A stretch of DNA of 64,000 bases from Halovulum marinum (GTDB taxonomy: Bacteria; Pseudomonadota; Alphaproteobacteria; Rhodobacterales; Rhodobacteraceae): assembly GCF_009697225.1 (NCBI RefSeq), contig NZ_WIND01000002.1:124001-188000 (forward strand). Direction: 5' to 3'. How positions within the stretch are numbered: position 1 is the stretch's first letter; the number at the start of each line of letters is the position of its first letter. Below are positions 1 through 7,089 of the stretch, in pieces. The translations under genes and the position numbers were made by a program. The notes under the pieces are model-generated. The model was given only the letters and a program-made list of their open reading frames with translations, was not told where the DNA came from and did no database searches.

Positions 1-1
1 G

Positions 2-226
2 ACCGGGTTCCTGAACCGGAAGGACAGCGTGCGCACGGTCTTTCTGGCGCAGGCCGGCGCGGTGGTCGCCGGGCATGTGCTGGCGGTGCTGCTGGCCCAC
101 GCCCAGGCGGTGCGCATCTTCGGCGGCAACCGCCGCGCGGCGCTGAGCCAGGCGCCGCTGGCCGGGTTCATGGTGCTTTACACGCTGTTCGGGCTGTGGC
201 TGCTCGCCTCGCCCCGGGCGGGCTAG
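2..226 (+). CDS. C-terminal fragment of an integral membrane protein
   Basis: The frame is open from base 2 to a TAG at 224-226, giving the last 74 residues of a protein that starts before the window. Two hydrophobic stretches are visible, roughly residues 14-33 and 53-70 of the fragment, separated by a basic loop, so it ends in two membrane helices. The reading frame looks coding, but I do not recognise the family with certainty. It runs in the same direction as the ABC importer genes and ends about 100 bases before the substrate-binding protein gene, so it may belong to the same transcript. The function is not assigned. Confidence 0.6.
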   Translation, partial: TGFLNRKDSVRTVFLAQAGAVVAGHVLAVLLAHAQAVRIFGGNRRAALSQAPLAGFMVLYTLFGLWLLASPRAG

Positions 227-324
227 GTGCCGGACAGGCCGGGGAAAGACGTGGACAAGGCGCAGGCCAGTTTGCACAGTACTCGCCACGGGGGCTGGCC
301 CCGGGCGCAAGCGAGGAGACCCTC

Positions 325-1617
325 ATGACCAGGAAGATCACCGAACCCGCCGGCCAGACCCGACGCGGCGCGCTGAGGACGCTGGCCGCCGGGGCCGGCG
401 CGGCCGCGCTGCCGCTGTGGGCGCGCTATGCGCAGGCGCAGACATCCGAGCCGATCCGCGTCGGCTTCCAGGTGCACCGCACCGGCATCGGTGCCGCCTA
501 CGGTCGCTGGTACGACCGAACCACCCAGGCCGCCGCCAAGCTGATCAACGAGGCCGGCGGCATCAACGGCCGCCCGCTCGAGATCGTCGCCGAGGACGAC
601 GGCACCGACGCCAAGCGCGGCGCCGAAGTGGTCGAGAAGCTGGCCACCCAGCTGAGGTGCGACGTCGGCTTCGGCACGCTGTTCAGCCATGTCGTGATCG
701 GCTCGGCGCCGCGCGCGGGCGAGCTGAAACTGCCGTATTTCGTGGTCTCGGAAGGGCACCACGTCGCCAGCGGCATGCTGAACCGCTGGACGCTGCAACC
801 GGGCATCACCGATGTGAAAAGCCAGGTGCAGGCGATGGCGCCGTATGTGTCCAGCACATTGGGCAAGAAGGTCACGATGATCTTTCCCGACTTCGCCTTC
901 GGCCACGATCACCGCGACTATTTCACCGCCGCACTGGAAGCGCAGGGCGGTCAGGTGCTGGAGCACATCGCCATCCCGCCGACCGAGACCAGCTTTACCA
1001 GGTATTTCCCGCGCATCCCGCGCGACACGGAAGTGATCTATCATGTCATGGTCGGCCCCGCGGTGCTGACCTTCGTCAAGGAGCTGGGCGAGTTCTTCGG
1101 CCCCTCGCGCCCCGAACTGTTCGGCTTCATCGACAGCCTCGAGGCGGTCAGCCTGGCCAGCCCCGGCCTGGAGTTCCTCGACGGCAGCTATTTCTGGGAG
1201 GGCAACCCGCGCTACGCCCAGTCCGACCAGACCAGCCACGACGCGTTCTTCCGCGAGCAGGTGGGCGTGGACGAAAACGGCGCCTCGGTCAGCGATCCGG
1301 ACGACGTGTCGACCTATGCGCACATGTTCGGCTGCTGGGAGACGCTGTACGTCATCAAGAAGGGCATGGAGATCGCCGGCTATCAGGGCCCGGACGACCG
1401 TGCCGCGCTGATCGAGGCGGTCGAGGGGATCGGCGAGATGGAGCTTTCGGACCAGCACCCGCAGGGCGCCAAGCGGTTCAACGGCAAGACCCACCAGGCC
1501 TTCGGGCACCAGTACATCAGCCAGGTGCAGGGGGGAAAACTGATCAAGGTGCACACCACCTCGATCGAGGACACGCTGTATCCGGACGAGGTCGATTACA
1601 CCACGCAGTCGCTCTAG
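325..1617 (+). CDS. ABC transporter substrate-binding protein (branched-chain amino acid/amide type)
   Basis: This is a 430-residue periplasmic ligand-binding protein of the Leu/Ile/Val-binding (type I fold) family that feeds the permeases and ATPases downstream. The N-terminus carries paired arginines (RRGALR, near residue 12) before a hydrophobic Ala-rich stretch ending at AQA, so it looks like a Tat- or Sec-type signal. The mature part begins IRVGFQVHRTG, typical of the family, and has the usual two-lobe pattern. The ATG at 325 is chosen because GAGGAG lies 7 bases upstream; longer in-frame extensions look non-coding. Clustering with a molybdenum hydroxylase and a 6-hydroxynicotinate-reductase-like gene suggests an aromatic or N-heteroaromatic acid ligand rather than an amino acid. 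The ligand is inference only. Confidence 0.9.
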   Translation: MTRKITEPAGQTRRGALRTLAAGAGAAALPLWARYAQAQTSEPIRVGFQVHRTGIGAAYGRWYDRTTQAAAKLINEAGGINGRPLEIVAEDDGTDAKRGAEVVEKLATQLRCDVGFGTLFSHVVIGSAPRAGELKLPYFVVSEGHHVASGMLNRWTLQPGITDVKSQVQAMAPYVSSTLGKKVTMIFPDFAFGHDHRDYFTAALEAQGGQVLEHIAIPPTETSFTRYFPRIPRDTEVIYHVMVGPAVLTFVKELGEFFGPSRPELFGFIDSLEAVSLASPGLEFLDGSYFWEGNPRYAQSDQTSHDAFFREQVGVDENGASVSDPDDVSTYAHMFGCWETLYVIKKGMEIAGYQGPDDRAALIEAVEGIGEMELSDQHPQGAKRFNGKTHQAFGHQYISQVQGGKLIKVHTTSIEDTLYPDEVDYTTQSL

Positions 1618-1621
1618 CCGC

Positions 1622-2422
1622 ATGGGGCAGGGCGCAACGCACGACAGCTGGTCCGCGGGCGACAGCTATGACGCCTACATGGGCCGATGGAGCCGGCAGG
1701 TCGCGATGCGCTTCCTGGACTGGCTCGACATGCCTCGGGGCCGAGACTGGCTGGATCTCGGCTGCGGCACCGGCGCGCTGAGCGCGGCGGTGCTGGCGCG
1801 GGCCGTGCCGGCCTCGGTGCTGGGTGTCGACCCGTCGGCCGGGTTCGTCGACCATGCCTCGGCCACCATTGACGATCAGCGCGCCCGCTTCGCGGTGGGC
1901 GATGCGGCATCGTTGCCCGTGGACGGCCGCTCGGTCGACGTGGCGGTGTCGGGGCTGGTGCTGAATTTCATCCCCGACCGCCCCGGCGCGCTGGCCGCCC
2001 TGGCCCGCGCGGTGCGGCCCGGCAGCACCGTGGCCGGCTATGTATGGGACTATCCGGGGCAGGGAATGGGCATGATCTCGGCCTTCTGGCGCGAGGCGGC
2101 CAAGCTCGACACACGCGCCGGCGACCTGGACGAGGCGCGGCGCTTTCCGCATGCCACCCGCGCGACGCTGCTGCAGGATTTCGCCGATGCCGGGCTGGAC
2201 GGGGCCGAAAGCGCGGCAATCGAGATCGAGACGGTGTTCGACGATTTCGACGCCTACTGGCGGCCTTTCACCCTGGGCACCGGTCCTGCGCCGGGTTACC
2301 TGGCTTCATTGCCCGGGCCACAAGCCGAACAGTTGCGCGATGCGGTCAAGGCCGCGCTTGGCGACGGGCCGATCACCATGACGGCGCGTGCCTGGGCCGT
2401 GCGCGCCCCGGTCGCCGGCTGA
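1622..2422 (+). CDS. class I SAM-dependent methyltransferase
   Basis: The product has 266 residues. A Rossmann-type SAM site is clear: motif I LDLGCGTG at residues 44-51 and the acidic strand-2 residue in GVDPS (D70), followed by GDAASLP and a motif IV region near VAVSGLVLNF. It matches small-molecule methyltransferases of the UbiE/Methyltransf_11 type. It starts 4 bases after the stop of the binding-protein gene and ends 18 bases before the permease gene, so it is embedded inside an ABC-importer operon, which is unusual. No strong ribosome site precedes the ATG, consistent with translational coupling. The substrate is unknown; it could act on the imported compound or one of its catabolites. 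Confidence 0.85.
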   Translation: MGQGATHDSWSAGDSYDAYMGRWSRQVAMRFLDWLDMPRGRDWLDLGCGTGALSAAVLARAVPASVLGVDPSAGFVDHASATIDDQRARFAVGDAASLPVDGRSVDVAVSGLVLNFIPDRPGALAALARAVRPGSTVAGYVWDYPGQGMGMISAFWREAAKLDTRAGDLDEARRFPHATRATLLQDFADAGLDGAESAAIEIETVFDDFDAYWRPFTLGTGPAPGYLASLPGPQAEQLRDAVKAALGDGPITMTARAWAVRAPVAG

Positions 2423-2440
2423 GAGGGGCAGGCGCGGCGC

Positions 2441-3367
2441 ATGGAATTCGGTCCCTACCTGCTGCTCGCCTCGCTGGAGGGCGCGGTCACCGCCGCCGTG
2501 CTGGCGCTGACCGCCGTGGGCCTGAGCCTGGTGTTCGGCGTGATGCGCGTGGTCAACGTCGCGCACGGCGAGTTCTTCATGCTGGGCGCGGTGCTGGCCT
2601 GGTGGATCGCCACGACCGTCGGTGGCCACCCGGCGCTGGGCTTCGCCGTTGCCCTTGTCGTGGCGCCGCTGATCGTGGGCGTGCTGGCCGCGCTGGCGGA
2701 CATGACCGTGCTCAAGCGCGTCGCCTACGACCCCGAACGAACCATCGTCGCCACCATCGGCCTGCTTTACATCATCCAGCAGGTCACGCTGATGACCTAT
2801 GGCCCCGAGGCGCGGCCGGTCGAGCCGCCCTTCAACCACCGGCTCGCCATTCCCTGGATCGAGAGGGTCGAGGGCAGCTGGCAGCTCTACTATCCGTGGG
2901 GGCTCAGCACGACCAGCTACAAGCTGGCGGTGATCGGGGCCGCCGCCGTCGTGCTGCTGGGTGTGTGGGCGCTGCTGGCGCGCACCAGGATCGGGCTGGT
3001 GATGCGGGCGACGCAGCTGGACCGCGACATGGCGACCGCCTTCGGCATTCCGGTCGAGCGGGTCTATGCGCTGGTCTTCGGCCTTGGTGCGGCGCTGGCG
3101 GCGCTGGGCGCGGTGCTGGTCGTGCCGATCCAGCAGGCGCACTACCTGATGGGGGGCGATCCGCTGCTGCTGTCGTTCATCGTGGTGATCATCGGCGGGC
3201 TTGGCAGCCTGCCGGGCACGGTGGCGGCGGCCATCCTCATCGGGCTGAGCGACGGCATCATCTCGGTGTTCTTCTCGCCGACGCTGGCCAAGATCATCGC
3301 GACGCTGCTGGTGGCGCTGGTGCTGGTGTTCCGTCCGCAAGGCCTGTTCGGGACCCGCGCCGCATGA
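2441..3367 (+). CDS. branched-chain-type ABC transporter permease (LivH-like)
   Basis: This 308-residue polytopic inner-membrane protein is of the LivH permease type. It shows many hydrophobic helices, an early VNVAHGEFFMLGA segment and the diagnostic C-terminal region GGLGSLPGTVAAAILIGL. It forms the channel with the LivM-like permease encoded next. An AGAGGGG tract lies about 11 bases upstream of the ATG. Its stop overlaps the next start as ATGA (3364-3367), indicating tight operon coupling. The length is normal for the family. Confidence 0.92.
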   Translation: MEFGPYLLLASLEGAVTAAVLALTAVGLSLVFGVMRVVNVAHGEFFMLGAVLAWWIATTVGGHPALGFAVALVVAPLIVGVLAALADMTVLKRVAYDPERTIVATIGLLYIIQQVTLMTYGPEARPVEPPFNHRLAIPWIERVEGSWQLYYPWGLSTTSYKLAVIGAAAVVLLGVWALLARTRIGLVMRATQLDRDMATAFGIPVERVYALVFGLGAALAALGAVLVVPIQQAHYLMGGDPLLLSFIVVIIGGLGSLPGTVAAAILIGLSDGIISVFFSPTLAKIIATLLVALVLVFRPQGLFGTRAA

Positions 3368-4311
3368 ACGAGGGGCTGGGCAAGTCCGCCGCACTGCATG
3401 TCGGCCTGATCGTGGTTCTGGCCGCGATCCAGTTCGTGCTGCCCGAGTATCACCAGGGCAATCTTGCGCGGATCATGGTGCTGGCGGGATATGCCGCCGG
3501 GTACAACATCCTGTTCGGCTATACCGGGTTGCTGAGCCTTGGCCACGCGCTGTTCTTCGCCGCCGGCATGTACGGCATGGGCCTGTCGATCCGGCTGCTC
3601 GACGCCGCGCCCGCGCCCGCGCTGCTGGCCGGGCTGGCGGCGGGGGCCGTTGTGTCGCTGGTGATCGGGGTGCTGGCGCTGCGCACGGCGGGGGTCGCGT
3701 TCATGATCGTCACGCTGATGTTCGCGCAGGCGGGATACCTGACGATCCTGCTGATGGGCGCGTACACGCGCGGCGACGAGGGGTTCGTCATCAGCCAGGC
3801 GCAGCGGGTGATGTGGGGGATCGACCTGAGCGATCCGGTCAACCGCTACTATGCCGCGCTGATCCTGTTCGCCGCCTGCCTGCTGGTCACGCTGCGGCTG
3901 CTGCGAACCCGCTTCGGCCGCGCCCTGATCGCGATCCGCGAGAACGAGGAACGCGCCCGGATGCTGGGCTACGACGTGTTCCGGTTGAAACTGGGCGCGG
4001 TGGTGATCTCGGGCACGATGTCGGCGGCCTCGGGCGCGGCCTATGGGCTGCTGTTCGGCTATGCCGGGGCCGGCTTCGCCAGCGTGCAGTACTCGATCTT
4101 CCCGCTGCTCTGGGTGCTGCTGGGGGGCGCCGGCACGGCGCTGGGCCCGTTCGTCGGCACGCTGTTCATGTTCTACCTGATCGACCTGTCGAGCGGGCTG
4201 ACCACCGCCTACATGCTGGTCGCGGGCGTCGTGCTGGTGCTGGTGACGCTGTTCGCCCCGCAGGGCCTGGCCGGGGAACTGCGCCGCCGCGCCTGGAGGT
4301 GGCTGCCATGA
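3364..4311 (+). CDS. branched-chain-type ABC transporter permease (LivM-like)
   Basis: This 315-residue second permease subunit is recognised by the LivM signature region (YNILFGYTGLLSLGHALFF, residues about 44-62) and by the loop IRENEERARMLGYDV, the EAA-like segment that contacts the ATPases. The start at 3364 overlaps the livH-like stop; much longer upstream frames are shadows of the methyltransferase and livH. The gene ends in an ATGA overlap with the ATPase gene at 4308. It forms the membrane heterodimer with its neighbour. Confidence 0.92.
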   Translation: MNEGLGKSAALHVGLIVVLAAIQFVLPEYHQGNLARIMVLAGYAAGYNILFGYTGLLSLGHALFFAAGMYGMGLSIRLLDAAPAPALLAGLAAGAVVSLVIGVLALRTAGVAFMIVTLMFAQAGYLTILLMGAYTRGDEGFVISQAQRVMWGIDLSDPVNRYYAALILFAACLLVTLRLLRTRFGRALIAIRENEERARMLGYDVFRLKLGAVVISGTMSAASGAAYGLLFGYAGAGFASVQYSIFPLLWVLLGGAGTALGPFVGTLFMFYLIDLSSGLTTAYMLVAGVVLVLVTLFAPQGLAGELRRRAWRWLP

Positions 4312-5015
4312 GCCTGCTCCGCACACGCGGCCTGACCAGGCGGTTCGACGGGCTGACGGCGGTCGAGGACGTGGATTTCGACCTGCCGGAGGGCCAGGTG
4401 CGGGCGCTGATCGGTCCCAATGGCGCGGGCAAGACCACGTTCGTCTCGATGCTCTGCGGACGGATCTGGCCGACGTGCGGCACGGTGGAATTCGCCGGCC
4501 GCGACGTCTCGGCGCTGCCCGCGCACAAGCGGATCGCCTTGGGGATGGCGTATACGTTCCAGATCACCTCGGTCTTTCCGCGCCTGACGGTGGCCGAGAA
4601 CGTCGGGCTGGCCGCGCGCCGCGTCCGGCTGGAAGGCGAGGGCGCGCGGCTCGCGCAGGCGCTGAAGCGTGTGGGGCTGGGGGCGCACCACAAGGCGCTG
4701 GCGGGGGACCTGAGCTATGGCCATCAGCGGCTGCTGGAAATCGCGATGGGGCTGGCGCAGGAGCCGCGTCTGCTGATCCTCGACGAGCCGACGCAGGGCC
4801 TGACCGACGCCGAGATCGACGCTTTCAAGGCGCTGGTGCGTGCGCTGAAGGCCGCGACCACGATCTTGCTGATCGAGCACAACATGAGCGTGGTCATGGA
4901 AGTCGCTGACCGCGTCACGGTGCTGGATTTCGGCAAGGTGCTGGCTGAAGGCCCGCCCGCCGCGATCCGCGCGGACCGCGCCGTACAGGCCGCCTATCTG
5001 GGAGCGCCTGCCTGA
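4308..5015 (+). CDS. branched-chain-type ABC transporter ATP-binding protein (LivG-like)
   Basis: This is a 235-residue ATPase. Walker A is GPNGAGKTT, the signature loop reads LSYGHQRLLEIA instead of the canonical LSGGQ, as is common in LivG-type subunits, and Walker B is LLILDEPTQGL followed by the H-loop in LLIEHNM. The start at 4308 (ATGA overlap with livM) is supported by GGAGG 8 bases upstream. It powers the importer together with the LivF-like subunit encoded next. Confidence 0.92.
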   Translation: MSLLRTRGLTRRFDGLTAVEDVDFDLPEGQVRALIGPNGAGKTTFVSMLCGRIWPTCGTVEFAGRDVSALPAHKRIALGMAYTFQITSVFPRLTVAENVGLAARRVRLEGEGARLAQALKRVGLGAHHKALAGDLSYGHQRLLEIAMGLAQEPRLLILDEPTQGLTDAEIDAFKALVRALKAATTILLIEHNMSVVMEVADRVTVLDFGKVLAEGPPAAIRADRAVQAAYLGAPA

Positions 5016-5710
5016 TGCTGGAATTGCAGGGAATCGGCGCGGGATACGGGCAGGCGCAGGTGCTGCGCGATCTGTCGCTGACCGTGGACGGAGGCGAGAT
5101 CCTCTGCCTGCTGGGGCGCAACGGCGCGGGCAAGACCACGACGATGAAGGCGATCATGGGCCTGCTGCCGCTGATGTCCGGCAAGGTTCTGCTGGACGGG
5201 GTCGAGGTGAGCGCGCTGCCGCCGCACCGGGTGCCGAGGCAGGGGCTGGGGTACATCCCGCAGGGCCGCCGCCTGTTCGGCGAGCTGACCGTCGCGCAGA
5301 ACCTGGAGGTCGGGCTGATGGCGCGCGGTGCGGGGGCGGATGTGCGCGAGCAGGTGCTGGACCTGTTCCCGCGCCTGCGCGAGCGGCTGCGGCAGCGCGC
5401 GCAGACCCTGTCGGGCGGCGAGCAGCAGATGCTGGCCACCGCCCGCGCGCTGTGCCTGTCGCCCAAGGCGCTGCTGCTGGACGAGCCGACCGAGGGGTTG
5501 CAGCCGTCGATGATCGACGCGATCCGGCAGGTGATCCTGCGGATGCGCGCGCAGGGCGTCGCCGTGCTGCTGGTCGAGCAGCGCGTGGACGCGGTGCTGT
5601 CGCTGGCCGACCGGGTCGCATTCCTTGAGAACGGCCGGCTGGCCCGGACACTTCCCGCCGCCGACCTGCGCGCGGATCACGCGATCGTCGACCGCTATCT
5701 CGGCGTCTAG
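5015..5710 (+). CDS. branched-chain-type ABC transporter ATP-binding protein (LivF-like)
   Basis: This 231-residue second ATPase subunit shows Walker A GRNGAGKTT, signature LSGGEQQMLATA, Walker B LLLDEPTEGL and the switch histidine position replaced by glutamine (VEQRVD), as is usual in LivF. The start overlaps the previous stop as TGATG at 5013-5017. The gene converges on the MarR gene, and the two coding regions overlap by four bases at 5707-5710, leaving no room for an independent terminator. Confidence 0.92.
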   Translation: MLELQGIGAGYGQAQVLRDLSLTVDGGEILCLLGRNGAGKTTTMKAIMGLLPLMSGKVLLDGVEVSALPPHRVPRQGLGYIPQGRRLFGELTVAQNLEVGLMARGAGADVREQVLDLFPRLRERLRQRAQTLSGGEQQMLATARALCLSPKALLLDEPTEGLQPSMIDAIRQVILRMRAQGVAVLLVEQRVDAVLSLADRVAFLENGRLARTLPAADLRADHAIVDRYLGV

Positions 5711-6141
5711 GCCAGCTTTTCCAGCAGCGCCAGGAACATGTGGCGCTCGGGCGCGGTCAGCGGCGCCAGCGTGTCGTCGGTGATGCGCCGCGCGCGCGGC
5801 GCCAGCGCGTCGAACAGTCGCCGACCTTCGGCGGTCGGGGCCACGGCCACGCGCCGCTGGTCCGCCGCGTCCGGCCGGACCTCGACCAGGCCGCGGACCC
5901 GCAGCCGGTCGATCACGCCCTTGATCGTCGCCGCATCCATCGCCGTCGCGCGGCCGAGCGCGTTCTGCGAAGCCTGCTCCAGCTCGCACAGCTTGGCCAG
6001 CGCGGCGAACTGCGTCGGCGTCAGCTCGGGGATGCTGGCGGCAAAGATGCTCAGGTGCCGCTGCTGCGCCCGGCGCAGCACGAAACCGACCTGCTCTTCG
6101 AGGCGGTATCCGGTCGTCGGGGCAAGCGAATCCTGCGGCAT
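5707..6141 (-). CDS. MarR-family transcriptional regulator
   Basis: This 144-residue winged-helix regulator is probably a dimeric cytoplasmic repressor. The MarR core is visible: LTPTQFAALAKLCE, then the recognition region NALGRATAMDAATIKGVIDRL and the wing [16 protein letters not shown]. The ATG at 6141 is chosen because the family begins near here; longer frames run into the divergent gene. It is transcribed away from the FAD-subunit gene across about 100 bases that hold a perfect 20-bp palindrome and a TTGT-N6-ACAA repeat, so it very likely controls that operon and itself. Such MarR proteins usually respond to the aromatic substrate or an intermediate; the inducer here is not known. Confidence 0.9.
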   Translation of the reverse strand: MPQDSLAPTTGYRLEEQVGFVLRRAQQRHLSIFAASIPELTPTQFAALAKLCELEQASQNALGRATAMDAATIKGVIDRLRVRGLVEVRPDAADQRRVAVAPTAEGRRLFDALAPRARRITDDTLAPLTAPERHMFLALLEKLA

Positions 6142-6162
6142 GGGGCGGTCCTTCGACGGGCG

Positions 6163-6208
6163 TTGACAGGTGCGCGCACCTGTCGCACCATCGTTTGTAC
6201 ACCAACAA
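6163..6208 (+). promoter_or_regulatory. divergent promoter/operator region with perfect 20-bp palindrome and MarR-type half-site repeat
   Basis: A TTGACA hexamer (6163-6168) is followed after 17 bases by CACCAT (6186-6191), a plausible sigma-70 promoter for the plus-strand operon. The spacer is almost filled by a perfect 20-bp palindrome at 6165-6184 (half-site GACAGGTGCG). A second inverted repeat, TTGT-N6-ACAA, lies at 6195-6208 over the expected transcription start. Repressor occupancy of either site would block RNA polymerase. The neighbouring MarR regulator is the obvious candidate for the TTGT/ACAA site; the GC-rich palindrome may bind the same or another protein. Confidence 0.6.
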
Positions 6209-6240
6209 GTTCCGCGCACCAACCGCGGGGAGGTCGGCAC

Positions 6241-7089
6241 GTGGTCGCGTACTACAGGCCAGGCAGGCTGAGCGAGGCGCTGGCGATGCTGGCGGACGCG
6301 CCGATGACCGTCGCCGCCGGGTGCACCGACCTGTTTCCCGCCACCGAACGACGCGCCCTGAGCGGAACGGTTCTGGATCTGACGGCGATCGCCGGGTTGC
6401 GCGGCATCGCGGCTACGGCGGACGGTCTGCGGATCGGCGCCTGCACCACCTGGACAGACCTGCTGGCGGCCGATCTGCCGCCCGCCTTCGACATGCTGAA
6501 ACAGGCGGCGGCCGAGGTCGGCTCGGTGCAGATCCAGAACGCGGGCACGGTCGGCGGCAACCTGTGCAATGCCTCGCCGGCGGCCGACGGGGTGCCCTGT
6601 CTGCTGGCGCTCGACGCCGAGGTGGAGCTGGCCTCTGCCGCCGGTCACCGGCGCATGCCGCTGGCCGGGTTCCTGACCGGGCCGCGGCGCACCGCGCTGA
6701 CGGGCGGCGAACTGCTGAGCGCGGTGCATGTGCCGCGCGCCGCGATGCAGGGCGACAGCCGGTTTCTCAAGCTCGGTGCGCGGCGCTATCTGGTGATCTC
6801 GATCGCGATGGTCGCGGCACGCCTGTCAGTGGACAGCGGGCGCATCGCTGAGGCTGCGGTGGCGGTGGGGGCGTGCAGCGCGGTGGCGCGGCGTCTGCCC
6901 GCGCTGGAGGCGGTGCTGCGCGGCGCGCCGGCCGCGGATGCGCCGCGCCTGGTCCGCCCGGACCTGGTCGCGCCTGCGCTGGCGCCGATTTCCGACGTGC
7001 GTGCGGACGCCGCCTACCGGCACGAGGCCGCGGCGGTGCTGGTGCGCCGGGCGCTGGCGGGCCTGATACCCGCCGGAGTGCCCGCATGA
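6241..7089 (+). CDS. xanthine dehydrogenase family FAD-binding subunit
   Basis: This is a 282-residue medium subunit of a molybdenum hydroxylase, transferring electrons from the iron-sulfur centres to FAD. It shows the N-terminal VAAGCTDLFP segment and the FAD pyrophosphate-binding motif around IQNAGTVGGNLCNASPAAD (residues about 99-117), then the CO dehydrogenase flavoprotein C-terminal domain. A GTG start at 6241 is chosen because GGGGAGG ends 7 bases upstream and no closer ATG fits. It overlaps the next gene as ATGA. It would form a two-gene enzyme with the fused iron-sulfur/molybdopterin subunit downstream. Confidence 0.9.
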   Translation: MVAYYRPGRLSEALAMLADAPMTVAAGCTDLFPATERRALSGTVLDLTAIAGLRGIAATADGLRIGACTTWTDLLAADLPPAFDMLKQAAAEVGSVQIQNAGTVGGNLCNASPAADGVPCLLALDAEVELASAAGHRRMPLAGFLTGPRRTALTGGELLSAVHVPRAAMQGDSRFLKLGARRYLVISIAMVAARLSVDSGRIAEAAVAVGACSAVARRLPALEAVLRGAPAADAPRLVRPDLVAPALAPISDVRADAAYRHEAAAVLVRRALAGLIPAGVPA

